A stretch of DNA of 53,979 bases from Aquabacterium sp. GTDB taxonomy: Bacteria > Pseudomonadota > Gammaproteobacteria > Burkholderiales > Burkholderiaceae_C. The position numbers and the translations under genes are program-made. The DNA lies in assembly GCF_016195855.1 (NCBI RefSeq), contig NZ_JACPYU010000024.1, forward strand, positions 1 through 53,979. The letters are read 5' to 3'. Of the stretch, positions 19,162-27,239 are shown one piece after another. Within the stretch, counting starts at the first letter, position 1, and each line of letters starts with the position of its first letter. A model generated the notes under the pieces. The model saw only the letters and a list, made by a program, of their open reading frames with translations. It was not told where the DNA came from and made no database searches.

Positions 19162-20115
19162 ATGAAACCAAGGGACTTGATCGAATTGCTGTTTCTGGCC
19201 GCCGTGTGGGGTGGCTCTTTTCTGTTTCTGCGGGTGGCCTCGCCGGCCATCGGGCCTTTGGGCGTGGCGGCGTTCCGGGTCACGGGCGGGGCCATGATGC
19301 TGCTGCCGCTGGTGGTGCTGCACCGCGAAGGCGCAGCCCTGCGTCGCCACCTGCCGCAACTGGTAGGGGCGGCCGTGCTGTCCAGCATCCTGCCCTTTCT
19401 GGGCTTGAGCCAGGCATCGCGCAGCCTGCCTGCGGGGTTGCTGTCGATCCTGAACGCGACCACACCCATGTGGGGCGCCCTGGTGGGCTGGCTGTGGGCC
19501 CATGAAAAACTCTCGCTGCAACGCGCGCTGGGGCTGGGCATGAGCTTTGCCGGGGTGGCGCTGCTGGCCAGCGATGGGCACCAGTTTTCGACCGAAGGGG
19601 CCACGGGCGGTGCGCTGCTGGCACTGGGCTCCACCCTGATGTACGCCTTTGCCGTGCACTACAACAAGCGCTACCTGTCCACCTTGAGCCCCCTGACCAA
19701 CAGTGCGGGCACCTTGGCGGTGGCCAGCGCCCTGCTGGTGCTGCCGGCCTTGTGGGTGGGGCCACAGCCCGCGCATGCGGCCATGCCCGGCAACGCAAGC
19801 TGGGCCGAGGTCCCCCCCGGCGCCTGGACGGCCTTGCTGGCGCTGACGGTGTTGTGCACGGGCGTGGCCTACCTGATTTTCTACCGCCTGATCGACCGCA
19901 TTGGCGCCAGCCGCGCGCTGACCGTGACCTTCCTGATCCCCGTCTTCGGCATGATGTGGGGCGCCCTGTTTCTGGGTGAGCGCATCACGGCCATGATGAT
20001 GGCCAGCACCACGGTCATCCTGCTGGGCACCTGGTTGTCCAACCACGGCGCGGCCTTGCCCACCCCTGCGTTGGACGAAGCCCCGCCCCGCCTGGTCATC
20101 GACAAAAAACAGTGA
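19162..20115 (+). CDS. DMT superfamily (EamA) transporter
   Basis: A 317-residue integral membrane protein with about ten helices in two EamA repeats. The first begins LLFLAAVWGGSFLFLRVASP and the second is recognisable around GTLMYAFAVHYNKRYL to WGALFLGERITAMM. The GExL-type turn LGERITAMM and the end-of-repeat pattern are typical of EamA. Substrates of this family are varied (amino acids, metabolites, drugs), so none is assigned. I chose the ATG at 19162 because AGGA lies 8 bp before it; 19153 is an alternative. It is divergent from the mutase gene across about 170 bp. Confidence 0.88.
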   Translation: MKPRDLIELLFLAAVWGGSFLFLRVASPAIGPLGVAAFRVTGGAMMLLPLVVLHREGAALRRHLPQLVGAAVLSSILPFLGLSQASRSLPAGLLSILNATTPMWGALVGWLWAHEKLSLQRALGLGMSFAGVALLASDGHQFSTEGATGGALLALGSTLMYAFAVHYNKRYLSTLSPLTNSAGTLAVASALLVLPALWVGPQPAHAAMPGNASWAEVPPGAWTALLALTVLCTGVAYLIFYRLIDRIGASRALTVTFLIPVFGMMWGALFLGERITAMMMASTTVILLGTWLSNHGAALPTPALDEAPPRLVIDKKQ

Positions 20116-20147
20116 GCCCCCTTCTTTCAAAGCCACAAGGATCACGC

Positions 20148-20651
20148 ATGAGCGAACACGCGCCCACCAGGGCACAGCGCCCACCCCGCTGGTACTGGGA
20201 AGACTTCACCGAAGGCCTGACCATGGAGTTCGGCCCCAAGAAGGTCGAGCGCGAGGAGGTCATCGACTTTGCCGCCAAGTTCGATCCGCAACCCTTCCAC
20301 CTGAGCGAGGAGGCAGGCAAGGCCTCCCTGTTCAAGGGCCTGGCGGCCAGCGGCTGGCACACGGCCGGCATGGTGATGCGCATGATGTGCGATGGTTTCA
20401 TCCTGGACTCCAGCAGTCTGGGCTCGCCGGGCCTGGATGGCCTCAAGTGGCTCAAGCCGGTGCTGGTGGGCGACGAGATCCGCGCCCGCATGCGGGTGTT
20501 GGCCACCCGCCCCATGAAAAGCAAACCGCATGTGGGCCTGGTGCAGACGGTGTGGGAAGCCCTCAACCAGCGCGATGAAATCGTGATGGTGATCGAGAGC
20601 TGGGCCATGTTCGGCCGACGCGAACCGGCGCCGCCACCGATGGAAGGGTGA
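20148..20651 (+). CDS. MaoC-like (R)-specific enoyl-CoA hydratase family protein
   Basis: A 167-residue single hot-dog protein. The hydratase-2 region reads VIDFAAKFDPQPFHL followed by FKGLAASGWHTAGM, matching the catalytic Asp/His region of MaoC hydratases (D..PxH and GxxxxG-H). It probably hydrates trans-2-enoyl-CoA to the (R)-3-hydroxy form, or is a related dehydratase. The ATG at 20148 has AAGGA 6 bp upstream. It is 32 bp after the DMT transporter and may share its transcript. Its function there is not clear. Confidence 0.85.
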   Translation: MSEHAPTRAQRPPRWYWEDFTEGLTMEFGPKKVEREEVIDFAAKFDPQPFHLSEEAGKASLFKGLAASGWHTAGMVMRMMCDGFILDSSSLGSPGLDGLKWLKPVLVGDEIRARMRVLATRPMKSKPHVGLVQTVWEALNQRDEIVMVIESWAMFGRREPAPPPMEG

Positions 20652-20831
20652 GGCTCGGGGCCGACACGCCTGGTGACAAGGGCCGCGGCGCTGTGTCGGT
20701 TTTGTCCTGATCCGGACAGACGCTGAGCGCACCTTGCCGGCCAGGCACCGCGCCAAGCTGTTGATTCTGCTGCCCCGGGCAGGTTGGCACAGGTCTCGCA
20801 ATGTGATGTGACGTCGCATGCGAGGCCCACG

Positions 20832-22535
20832 ATGAAACTGCAACTCGACCGCCCCGATGTCCTGGCGCTGACCGAACGCTTTCCTGAGCTGGATGGCTTG
20901 CAGAGACAGCTGCGCTTTGGGCACCGCATCGAAATCCGCTCGCGGGCCTTGCCGCTGGACGCCCTGGAGTTTCTGGCGCGGCTGTATGAAGACGCCGGGG
21001 CCGTGCTCGCCGGCCGTGCAGCCCAGTTGCGGGGGCTGGTGGCGGCCATGCGTTGCGCCTCCCCCCGCTTCAAGGCTGGCGACGCGCTGGAAGGCGTGCT
21101 GCCCGCCCTGGTGCGCTACCTGGCCGAAGGCAGCGAACGCGGCTGGCTGTTTGCCGCCAACATGGACGGCAAGCCTCTGGCCTGGGTGCCCACGCGCATC
21201 GACTACGTGCAGGGCTCATCGGAAGAGCTGGGCAAGGTCATGGTGGAGCTCAAGGCCCATTCGCGTGCCAACCTGGTCTCGCAGTCCTTGCGCATCACCG
21301 AGGGCGACATGCCCGGGCACACCATTGCCGAGATCCTGGCGGCCAAAGGCTTCCTGAAAGAAACGCCCGCCCTGCTGGCCGCCTACGATGCCTCGGCCGA
21401 ACGCTACTTCGCCTGGCGCGGCCACTACGGCCAGCAGTTCTCGGGCATGGGCATGGGCTTCATCGCCGAAGACCCGACGGCCACCCACCGCGACATGGAC
21501 TGGACACGCAAGGACCAGGTGGTGTTGAGCGCCAGCGGCGGCAGCGCCCGCCTGGTCAACGACGAGGGCATCCTGCCACCGCGTGGTGTGGGCCTGGAGT
21601 CGCCAGGCGACATCCTGGCGCCCTATCTGCGACGCGCATCCAAGAGCAGCGACTTCGACTGCGAAGAAGAGGTCAAGGCGCTGGATGCCTCGCTGCCGCC
21701 CCATCTGTTCAAGGCCCTGCCCGTCCACGCCTACCTCTTCCTGTTCCATCTGGAGTTGCACCAGCATCTGTGGGTGCATGCTGATGACATGGCCCCCTAT
21801 GTCTACCAGCCTGAGCTCAAGCACAAGCTGGTGCTGCCCACGGAGCAGACCGAGCTGATCGACATCCTGACCGCCGAGATGGACGTGCTGCAGGAGGACG
21901 TGGTGGCTGGCAAGAGTGGCGGCACCACCGTGCTGTGCGCGGGGCCACCCGGCGTGGGCAAGACGCTGACCGCCGAGGTGTATGCCGAGGTGACAGGCCG
22001 CCCGCTCTACCGCGTTCACTCGGGGCAGCTGGGCTTGAGCGTGAGCGCCATGGAAAGCGCCTTGAAGGAGGCGTTGACCCGCGCACAGCGCTGGGGTGCG
22101 GTGATGTTGATCGACGAGGCCGACGTCTACATCCGCCAACGCAGCGACGACATCACCGCCAATGCGGTGGTCGGCGTCTTCCTGCGTGTGCTGGAGTATT
22201 TCGACGGCCTGCTGTTCCTCACCACCAACCGCATCGATGACATCGACGAGGCCATCGTGTCGCGCTGCATTGCGCTGATCCGCTACCACCAGCCAGATCA
22301 AATGGCACGCGAGCGCATCTGGCGCGTGATGGCCGAGCAGTTCGGCTTGCGCCTGGATGCGGGCATGCCAACACAACTGGCGGCACGCTACCCGCAAGCC
22401 AGCGGGCGCGACATCAAGGGCCTGAGCAAGCTGGTGGCCAAGTTCTGCCAGCACAAAGCCTTGCAGCCCACGCTGGATGTGTTTGCGCGCTGTGCGATGT
22501 TCCGGGCGCTGGACCCTGTCGGCGTGGAGGACTGA
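20832..22535 (+). CDS. AAA+ ATPase with a large uncharacterised N-terminal region
   Basis: A 567-residue cytosolic protein. The first 340 or so residues match nothing I recognise; they contain several helical stretches and the motif GMGMGFIAEDPTATHRDM. The AAA+ module follows: Walker A GPPGVGKT at about 370-377, Walker B VMLIDEAD at about 423-430, and the sensor/second-region segment LFLTTNRIDDIDEAIVSRC at about 461-479. This last pattern (FLRVLEYFDG...TTNR...SRC) resembles the single-AAA proteins common in fungi and scattered in bacteria and phages. The ATG at 20832 begins MKLQLDRPDVLALTERF; an upstream GTG-type extension is possible. A HepT-like gene follows after 3 bp. No substrate or system is assignable from sequence. 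Confidence 0.8.
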   Translation: MKLQLDRPDVLALTERFPELDGLQRQLRFGHRIEIRSRALPLDALEFLARLYEDAGAVLAGRAAQLRGLVAAMRCASPRFKAGDALEGVLPALVRYLAEGSERGWLFAANMDGKPLAWVPTRIDYVQGSSEELGKVMVELKAHSRANLVSQSLRITEGDMPGHTIAEILAAKGFLKETPALLAAYDASAERYFAWRGHYGQQFSGMGMGFIAEDPTATHRDMDWTRKDQVVLSASGGSARLVNDEGILPPRGVGLESPGDILAPYLRRASKSSDFDCEEEVKALDASLPPHLFKALPVHAYLFLFHLELHQHLWVHADDMAPYVYQPELKHKLVLPTEQTELIDILTAEMDVLQEDVVAGKSGGTTVLCAGPPGVGKTLTAEVYAEVTGRPLYRVHSGQLGLSVSAMESALKEALTRAQRWGAVMLIDEADVYIRQRSDDITANAVVGVFLRVLEYFDGLLFLTTNRIDDIDEAIVSRCIALIRYHQPDQMARERIWRVMAEQFGLRLDAGMPTQLAARYPQASGRDIKGLSKLVAKFCQHKALQPTLDVFARCAMFRALDPVGVED

Positions 22536-22538
22536 GCC

Positions 22539-22895
22539 ATGTACCACCGATCGCTCTACGACATCGTGATGGAGACAGGCGCGTCCATCGGCAAGCTGAT
22601 CCAGGAAATGCAAAACGAAGACGAGCTCTTCGCCAGTACCCTGACCCTGCGCGCGGTCGAGGCCCAGTTGCTCATCATGGCGCACACCATCGGCAACGTC
22701 ACGCCGGCCCTGCACCAGCGCCTCATCGAAGTGGACTGGAACGGCTGGGCGGTGTTGCACGACAAGCTGCGGCACGGCATCCAGCCGCGTCGCAGCGAGA
22801 TCTGGTATGCCGTCAGCGCCCTCGTGCCTCAGACCATGAAGCTGCTGCAGGAGCTGCGCCGCAAGCACCCGGTTTGGTTCGAGGTCGGGTACTGA
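22539..22895 (+). CDS. HepT/DUF86-like small helical protein (divergent)
   Basis: A 118-residue all-helical protein coupled to the AAA+ gene 3 bp upstream. Its plan follows HepT toxins and DUF86 proteins: a first helix YDIVMETGASIGKLIQEM, then TLRAVEAQLLIMAHTIGNV in place of the usual RAVE-x-IGEA segment, then a VDWNGWAVLHDKLRHGI stretch where HepT has W..i.xxRNxLxHxY, and finally IWYAVSALVPQTMKLLQEL where HepT has VW..v...lP.l. The ribonuclease signature R-x4-H-x-Y appears here as H-x4-H-x-I, so the usual catalytic Arg and Tyr are missing. The family link is my own alignment from memory. It could instead be an adaptor for the AAA+ protein. Confidence 0.6.
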   Translation: MYHRSLYDIVMETGASIGKLIQEMQNEDELFASTLTLRAVEAQLLIMAHTIGNVTPALHQRLIEVDWNGWAVLHDKLRHGIQPRRSEIWYAVSALVPQTMKLLQELRRKHPVWFEVGY

Positions 22896-22914
22896 GCCAG
22901 GGCCGCACACGCAC

Positions 22915-23559
22915 TCAACGGTAGCCCCCTTCCTTCAGGACCTGGCGCACGATCGGCCTCGCCCGGATGCGCTGGTACAGCGCCGCGCAACGCTCGGGCA
23001 TGCTCAAGCCGATGCGGTCGGCCCAGAAGAACACGTAGAACAAGGCCGCATCGGCCAGCGTCAACCTTGGCCCCGCCACATAGCCCTCGTCAGGCAAGCG
23101 CGCTTCAATCACCTTGAAGGCCTGCTCGACGATCTCCTGGCCACGGTCCTTGATGGCGGACATCCAGCGGTCTTGTTCTGCCCCACTCAAGCCCGGTGGC
23201 AAATAGGCCTCCGTGGTGAAAATCCGTGTGTAGCCCTGGCCATGCACGGTGCCCACCACATAGTCCATCAACTCGATCACCATGGCCGCCTTCAAGGGAT
23301 CATCCGGCAGCAGCCCGGCCTTGGGATAGGCGCGCGCCAGCCAGAACGCGATGGCCTGGAACTCGGTGAGCACATGGCCATCGGGCAGCATCAGCGCCGG
23401 TATCGTCCCCTTCGGGTTGATCACCAGATAACAAGGCTGGTGGTGGTCCCCCGCAGGCAGGTTGAGGATGGTGACCTCGAACAGCAGCTCCAGCTCCTCC
23501 AGCAGGATGTGAATGCCGGTGGAGCACGAACCGGGCGTCATGTAGAACTTGAGCATCAT
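22915..23559 (-). CDS. Glutathione S-transferase family protein
   Basis: A 214-residue two-domain GST. The thioredoxin-like N-terminal domain begins MLKFYMTPGSCSTGIHILLEE, with Ser/Cys near the glutathione site. The GSH-gamma-glutamyl segment is VINPKGTIPALMLPDG-HVLTEFQAI. The C-terminal helical domain contains the N-capping box region LTLADAALFYVF. It resembles bacterial beta-like GSTs used in detoxification or thiol exchange. Tandem ATGs at 23559 and 23556 are both possible. It converges with the HepT-like gene (19 bp) and is divergent from the DUF2779 gene. Confidence 0.88.
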   Translation of the reverse strand: MMLKFYMTPGSCSTGIHILLEELELLFEVTILNLPAGDHHQPCYLVINPKGTIPALMLPDGHVLTEFQAIAFWLARAYPKAGLLPDDPLKAAMVIELMDYVVGTVHGQGYTRIFTTEAYLPPGLSGAEQDRWMSAIKDRGQEIVEQAFKVIEARLPDEGYVAGPRLTLADAALFYVFFWADRIGLSMPERCAALYQRIRARPIVRQVLKEGGYR

Positions 23560-23697
23560 GGGGCGCTTGCTTGCAAGATGCGTGACAGCCCCGCACGAGC
23601 TTTGCTACCTGGTTGAAAGGCAGCGCCACGGCCTGTGGTGCGTGTTCTGTTTGTCCTTTCATTGCCAGCCCATTGTCTGCTTTGTTGCAGCCCGCTC

Positions 23698-25224
23698 ATG
23701 CCCTCGACCACGCCCTTGACTCAGGATGATCTGACACGCTGGCGCGCCTGCCCCCGGCGCCACTGGCTGCAGCGTCACGTTGCCCCTTCAGAGTCAGCAC
23801 CGCCCGCGCCATGTGCCCTCATCAATGGGTTCGATCCCCACTTCACCGATCGCGCGCCAACCGATCAGACCTTGCGCGCCACCTTTCCTGAAGCGGTGTG
23901 CATTGCCCCGCCTCCTGATGAAGAGAGCTGGGCCAAGGCCATTGCGGATACGCGTGCCTGCCTGGCCCAGGGCTGGCTTGCCGGCGCGCGGCAGGACGAT
24001 GGCAGGGCCATCCTGGGTGCCTGCCTGGAAAGCAATGAGGGTGTGCGCGTGCAGATCGATGTGCTCGCAGCCGGTGAGCACGGCCTGCGGCTGTTCAAGG
24101 TTCGACATGCCACGGTCGGGACCGATGCCGACGTCGACCTCGTGGCCTTGTGGACGCATGTCGCTGCCCGCTGCGGCCTGCGCGTTCAAAGCGCCGGGCT
24201 GATGCTGATCGACACCGACTTCGTGTATCCGGGCCTGGGCTGCTATGCGGGGCTGTATCGCGAGGTCGAGTTGATGCCGGTGCTGGGATCACGCCCCGTT
24301 GCACAGTGGCTGGTGGGCGTGCGGGCCAGCGAGCGAGGCCCCGAACCACCTGTGGCCGAGTCCGATGCCTGTCAAGCACCCTGCCCCTTCCTGCGCCACT
24401 GCGGCATACCGAGCCGGCGCGTAGAAAGAGAACAAGCCACGAGCCTGAACATCGTCGGGCGAGAGCTGGCCGCAACCTTGCGCGAGCGCGGCCACATCAA
24501 CGTGATGAGCGTGGCACTGGACGAACTCCCCGACCAACGGCGCCGCCGTGCCGTGCGTGCGGTCCAGCAAGGACGCTGCATTGTGGAGCCCGAGGCGAGC
24601 ACGCTGCTTCGCGCCCTGCCCTATCCGCGCTACACCTTGCGCATGGACACCATTGGCTTTGCGCACCCCATCTGGCCAGGCACCCGCCCCTACCAGATCA
24701 TGCCCTTCCAATGGACCTGCGACGCACAGGCTGCGCCGGCGCAACTCCAGCAACATGCCTTCCTGGCCACCGAACAGGGCGACCCGCGCCGAGCCTTTGC
24801 CCAATCGCTCATTGATATGTTGTGCGGCAGCGGGCCCATCTTTGCGTACAACGCGGGTTTTGAGCGCAACCGCATCAAGGAACTGGCCTTGGCCTTCGAC
24901 GACCTGGCGGGTGCACTCCACGCGCTGGACACGCGCATCGTGGACCTGTTTCAGCTGGCCAGGGCGCACGCCTACCACCCCGACATGTGCGGGTCCTGGT
25001 CATTCCATTCCTTTGTGCGGGCCTTTGCACCGCAGTCCAACGCTGACCGCTTTGAATGGCGAGGCATCACCGAAGCGCAAGAAGCCTTTGCCCTCTCGTT
25101 GCAAGGCAGCTTGAGCCGCGACGCACTGGACAGCCTGCGCCAGGCCCTGCTTGCTTATGGGCAGCGCCAGACAGAAGCGCTGCGCCTCATCGTTCATCTC
25201 TTCGAGAGCAGTGCCTGCGCCTGA
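23698..25224 (+). CDS. DUF2779 family protein: Fe-S PD-(D/E)XK nuclease-like plus RNase H-like exonuclease-like domain, active sites altered
   Basis: A 508-residue cytosolic protein. An N-terminal cysteine (C18 in RACPRRHWL) and a later cluster C225-x3-C229-x5-C235 form the split four-cysteine pattern of Fe-S nucleases such as Cas4 and AddB. The core between them reads QIDVLAAGEHGLRLFKVRHAT, where a nuclease would have D...ExK; here ExK is KxR. The C-terminal domain matches DUF2779 (TIGFAHPIWPGTRPYQIMPFQW; YNAGFERNRIKELA; DLFQLARAHAYHP...GSWS). The usual LDFET start is LRMDT, so the first catalytic Asp is Arg. The protein may bind rather than cut nucleic acid. The ATG at 23698 starts MPSTTPLTQDDL; the frame is open upstream. 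It converges with the accessory operon. Confidence 0.8.
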   Translation: MPSTTPLTQDDLTRWRACPRRHWLQRHVAPSESAPPAPCALINGFDPHFTDRAPTDQTLRATFPEAVCIAPPPDEESWAKAIADTRACLAQGWLAGARQDDGRAILGACLESNEGVRVQIDVLAAGEHGLRLFKVRHATVGTDADVDLVALWTHVAARCGLRVQSAGLMLIDTDFVYPGLGCYAGLYREVELMPVLGSRPVAQWLVGVRASERGPEPPVAESDACQAPCPFLRHCGIPSRRVEREQATSLNIVGRELAATLRERGHINVMSVALDELPDQRRRRAVRAVQQGRCIVEPEASTLLRALPYPRYTLRMDTIGFAHPIWPGTRPYQIMPFQWTCDAQAAPAQLQQHAFLATEQGDPRRAFAQSLIDMLCGSGPIFAYNAGFERNRIKELALAFDDLAGALHALDTRIVDLFQLARAHAYHPDMCGSWSFHSFVRAFAPQSNADRFEWRGITEAQEAFALSLQGSLSRDALDSLRQALLAYGQRQTEALRLIVHLFESSACA

Positions 25225-25246
25225 TCTCCCTGCATCTCGCCTTTGG

Positions 25247-25486
25247 TCAGGCGTCCTGCTTGCCCCACGGGTGGCTGCCGGGCACCAGTTGCGCCTTGAT
25301 GCCCGCCTTGGCAATGGCGGCCTCGTCCTTGTAGAACGTGGCTTCATGCACCAATGTGCCGGTCTTCGTGGTGACACCCACATAGCGGGCCGCCGTGTCC
25401 ACATCACAAAGATAGCCACCGCCCGGGTCGGTGGTCTTTCTCACGTTGCCATCCCAGTCCACAAAAAAGCCTTCTGGCGTGCTCAT
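25247..25486 (-). CDS. Small hypothetical protein, last gene of the globin-draTG operon
   Basis: A 79-residue soluble protein (begins MSTPEGFFVDWDGNVRKT, ends LVPGSHPWGKQDA) with no family that I recognise. It has a single cysteine, no membrane segment and several aromatic residues. The ATG at 25486 has GGAG about 10 bp upstream. It is 35 bp after the Ohr gene on the same strand, so it probably belongs to the same transcript. Its stop is 22 bp from the stop of the convergent DUF2779 gene. Composition and codon use match its neighbours, so a real gene is likely. Confidence 0.65.
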   Translation of the reverse strand: MSTPEGFFVDWDGNVRKTTDPGGGYLCDVDTAARYVGVTTKTGTLVHEATFYKDEAAIAKAGIKAQLVPGSHPWGKQDA

Positions 25487-25521
25487 GGCGCTTTGTCTCC
25501 TTGCTTGATCTGGTGAAAGGC

Positions 25522-25959
25522 TCAGGCCGTCACGGGCGTGTCCAGCACGGCCTTGAGCGTGAGGCTCACGTTGTTCTTGGTGGCGTCCACATAGGGACAG
25601 ATGCCCTTGGCGCGCTCCAGCAGGTTGTCTGCTGTCTCCTGGTCGAGCGAGCCGGCCATGTGCACCGTCAAGGTCAAGGCCATGCGGTAGGCATCCTCGA
25701 AGGTGATGAACATGGACAAGTCGGCCTCCACATAACAACCACGCAAAGGTGTGTGGCCCTTTTTGGCGATGTGCCTGATGGACTGCTCGAAGCAGGCGGC
25801 AAATGCACCGGCAAACAACTGCTCGGGGTTGGGCCCATCGCCCTTGCCGCCCATGGCAGCGGGCACGGCCAGCTTGAGCTTGAAACTGCCGTCGTCGCTC
25901 TGGATGGTGCCGGTGCGGCCACCTTGGGTCAGCATCTGGGCTTTGTAGACGAGGTCCAT
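25522..25959 (-). CDS. ohr: Organic hydroperoxide resistance protein (Ohr/OsmC family)
   Basis: A 145-residue cytosolic thiol peroxidase of the Ohr type. The two reactive cysteines are in AGAFAACFEQS and AKGICPYVDATKNN, and the N-terminal GGRTGTIQSDDGSFKLKL plus GPNPEQLFAGAF match Ohr rather than OsmC. It reduces organic hydroperoxides through lipoyl-dependent recycling. No OhrR regulator is adjacent. It sits 21 bp after the NifO-like gene in the operon, where peroxide defence next to an oxygen-sensitive enzyme's control genes makes sense, though this is inference. Confidence 0.93.
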   Translation of the reverse strand: MDLVYKAQMLTQGGRTGTIQSDDGSFKLKLAVPAAMGGKGDGPNPEQLFAGAFAACFEQSIRHIAKKGHTPLRGCYVEADLSMFITFEDAYRMALTLTVHMAGSLDQETADNLLERAKGICPYVDATKNNVSLTLKAVLDTPVTA

Positions 25960-25980
25960 GGGGGGCTCCTGTTCAAAAGG

Positions 25981-26412
25981 TCAAGGGGTGGCTCGGCACG
26001 AGGCCTTGGGTGACACGGCGGCGCAGCCCTCCATGGTGGCGGGCACCTCTGCCTTGGCATGCAGACCAACAAAGCGTTCGACCTCGGCTGTATCGAAGCC
26101 CACCAGGCGCGCGCCGTCTTCGCGTTGCATCAAGGGGCGACGAATCAGCAGGTGCTCGGCCAGCAAGAGCGCCAAGGCAGCATCCGCGTCCAGCCGCTCC
26201 GGCACGATCTCACCGCTTTTGATGCGCGGGGCTGCACGGTTGAACCACTGCGCAACCGGCAAGGCTTGAAGAAAGCGCAGCAGGCTGTCGCGCGTCCAGG
26301 GCTCGTCCAGCAGGCTGCGGCGATCCAGCGTGTGGCCGGCTGCTTCCAGCAAGGCTCGCTGCTTGGCGTTGCCACCGCAACCGGGTTTTTCGTAGAAGAC
26401 GAGGTGTGCCAT
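25981..26412 (-). CDS. ArsC/Spx-like nitrogenase-associated protein (NifO-like)
   Basis: A 143-residue thioredoxin-fold protein of the ArsC family. It begins MAHLVFYEKPGCGGNAKQRALLEAAGH, with the CGGN-type site of the nitrogenase-associated branch rather than the CxxCR of arsenate reductase. The later IRRPLMQREDGARLVGFD is the family's C-terminal signature. In Azotobacter the homologue NifO lies with nifB, nifQ and rhdN. The C-terminal tail (about 25 residues, two cysteines) is extra. It sits 14 bp after the RhdN-like gene, the same partner as in Azotobacter. An exact biochemical role is not known. Confidence 0.82.
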   Translation of the reverse strand: MAHLVFYEKPGCGGNAKQRALLEAAGHTLDRRSLLDEPWTRDSLLRFLQALPVAQWFNRAAPRIKSGEIVPERLDADAALALLLAEHLLIRRPLMQREDGARLVGFDTAEVERFVGLHAKAEVPATMEGCAAVSPKASCRATP

Positions 26413-26426
26413 GGTGTGCGCCCTTT

Positions 26427-27239
26427 TCAGGCCACGGCCTTGGTGGCCGCGCGCGTGGCGGCCCGCAGCAACTGCAGGCAGGCCAGGTCCGCAGCCATGT
26501 CCAGCGCACTGAAGTCATCCTGCGTCTGGATCAGCGGGTCGGCGCCAAGTGCCAGCAGCACGCGCACGATGTCGGGCTTGCTGCTGGAGGCGGCGTACAT
26601 CAGGCTGGTGGCGCCCGTGGCGTTCACGTGGTCGATCGGCACACCGGCTTGCGCCAGCATGATGACCAAGGCCGGGTCATTCGATACGCACGCCAGCCAC
26701 AAGGCATTGTTGCCATCGCCGTTGACGGCCAGCAGATCCGCACCCAGCTCCAGCAAGGCCTGCACGATGGCGGTCTCACCGCGCCATGCGGCCTCCATCA
26801 AAGGCGTGTTGCCATGCTGGCCAGAAGTGTGGGCATCCTGAAAGTCATGCCCCTTCAACCAGTCCAACAGGAAGCCAGGCACGAGTTGCGCTTCCTCGGT
26901 CTGCGCGCTGGAGGCGGGATGCGGCGCCGGCCCTGACTTTTGCCAGGCATCCCAGCCACCAACCAGATCGGCCACCTGCTCAAAGCCAAAATCCACGAAC
27001 ATGTCGGCGTAGGTCTGGCTGGCGTTGCCGTGGTAGCAATAGATGAAGACGGGCCGGCTCCTGGCCTCGCGCATCAGCAGGCGTTCATGGTTGCGGCCAT
27101 CCAGCCGCAAGCTGCCCGCCATATGGCCCTGCGCGTGATGCCGCTCCTCCCGGGCGTCCAGAATCAGGGCGTCAGGGTGCGCCTGCAGCCAATCGGCCAG
27201 CTCGACTGCACGCACACGTTGAAAGCGGGATGTGCTCAT
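26427..27239 (-). CDS. Rhodanese-ankyrin repeat fusion protein (RhdN-like)
   Basis: A 270-residue cytosolic protein. Residues 1-105 or so form a rhodanese domain (LADWLQAHPDALILDAREE, then active-site loop CYHGNAS with the persulfide Cys, then DLVGGWDAWQKSG). After a linker, residues 130-265 or so hold about four ankyrin repeats (GNTPLMEAAWRGETAIVQAL, GNNALWLACVSN, GATSLMYAASSSKPDIVRVL, FSALDMAADLACLQLL). The combination matches RhdN of the Azotobacter nif region. Persulfide delivery to a protein held by the ankyrin part is a fair guess. Its start overlaps the nitroreductase stop by 4 bp (ATGA). Confidence 0.88.
   Translation of the reverse strand: MSTSRFQRVRAVELADWLQAHPDALILDAREERHHAQGHMAGSLRLDGRNHERLLMREARSRPVFIYCYHGNASQTYADMFVDFGFEQVADLVGGWDAWQKSGPAPHPASSAQTEEAQLVPGFLLDWLKGHDFQDAHTSGQHGNTPLMEAAWRGETAIVQALLELGADLLAVNGDGNNALWLACVSNDPALVIMLAQAGVPIDHVNATGATSLMYAASSSKPDIVRVLLALGADPLIQTQDDFSALDMAADLACLQLLRAATRAATKAVA

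Noticed and set aside
20703..20718. TGTCC-N6-GGACA dyad upstream of the AAA+ gene
   Set aside because: Short arms in GC-rich sequence, with no known regulator matching it and no second copy. It may be an operator but I cannot support it.
25981..26412. Reading the ArsC-like gene as an arsenate reductase
   Set aside because: The active-site region is CGGN rather than the CxxCR-type ArsC site, and the neighbours are nitrogenase-related, with no ars genes nearby.
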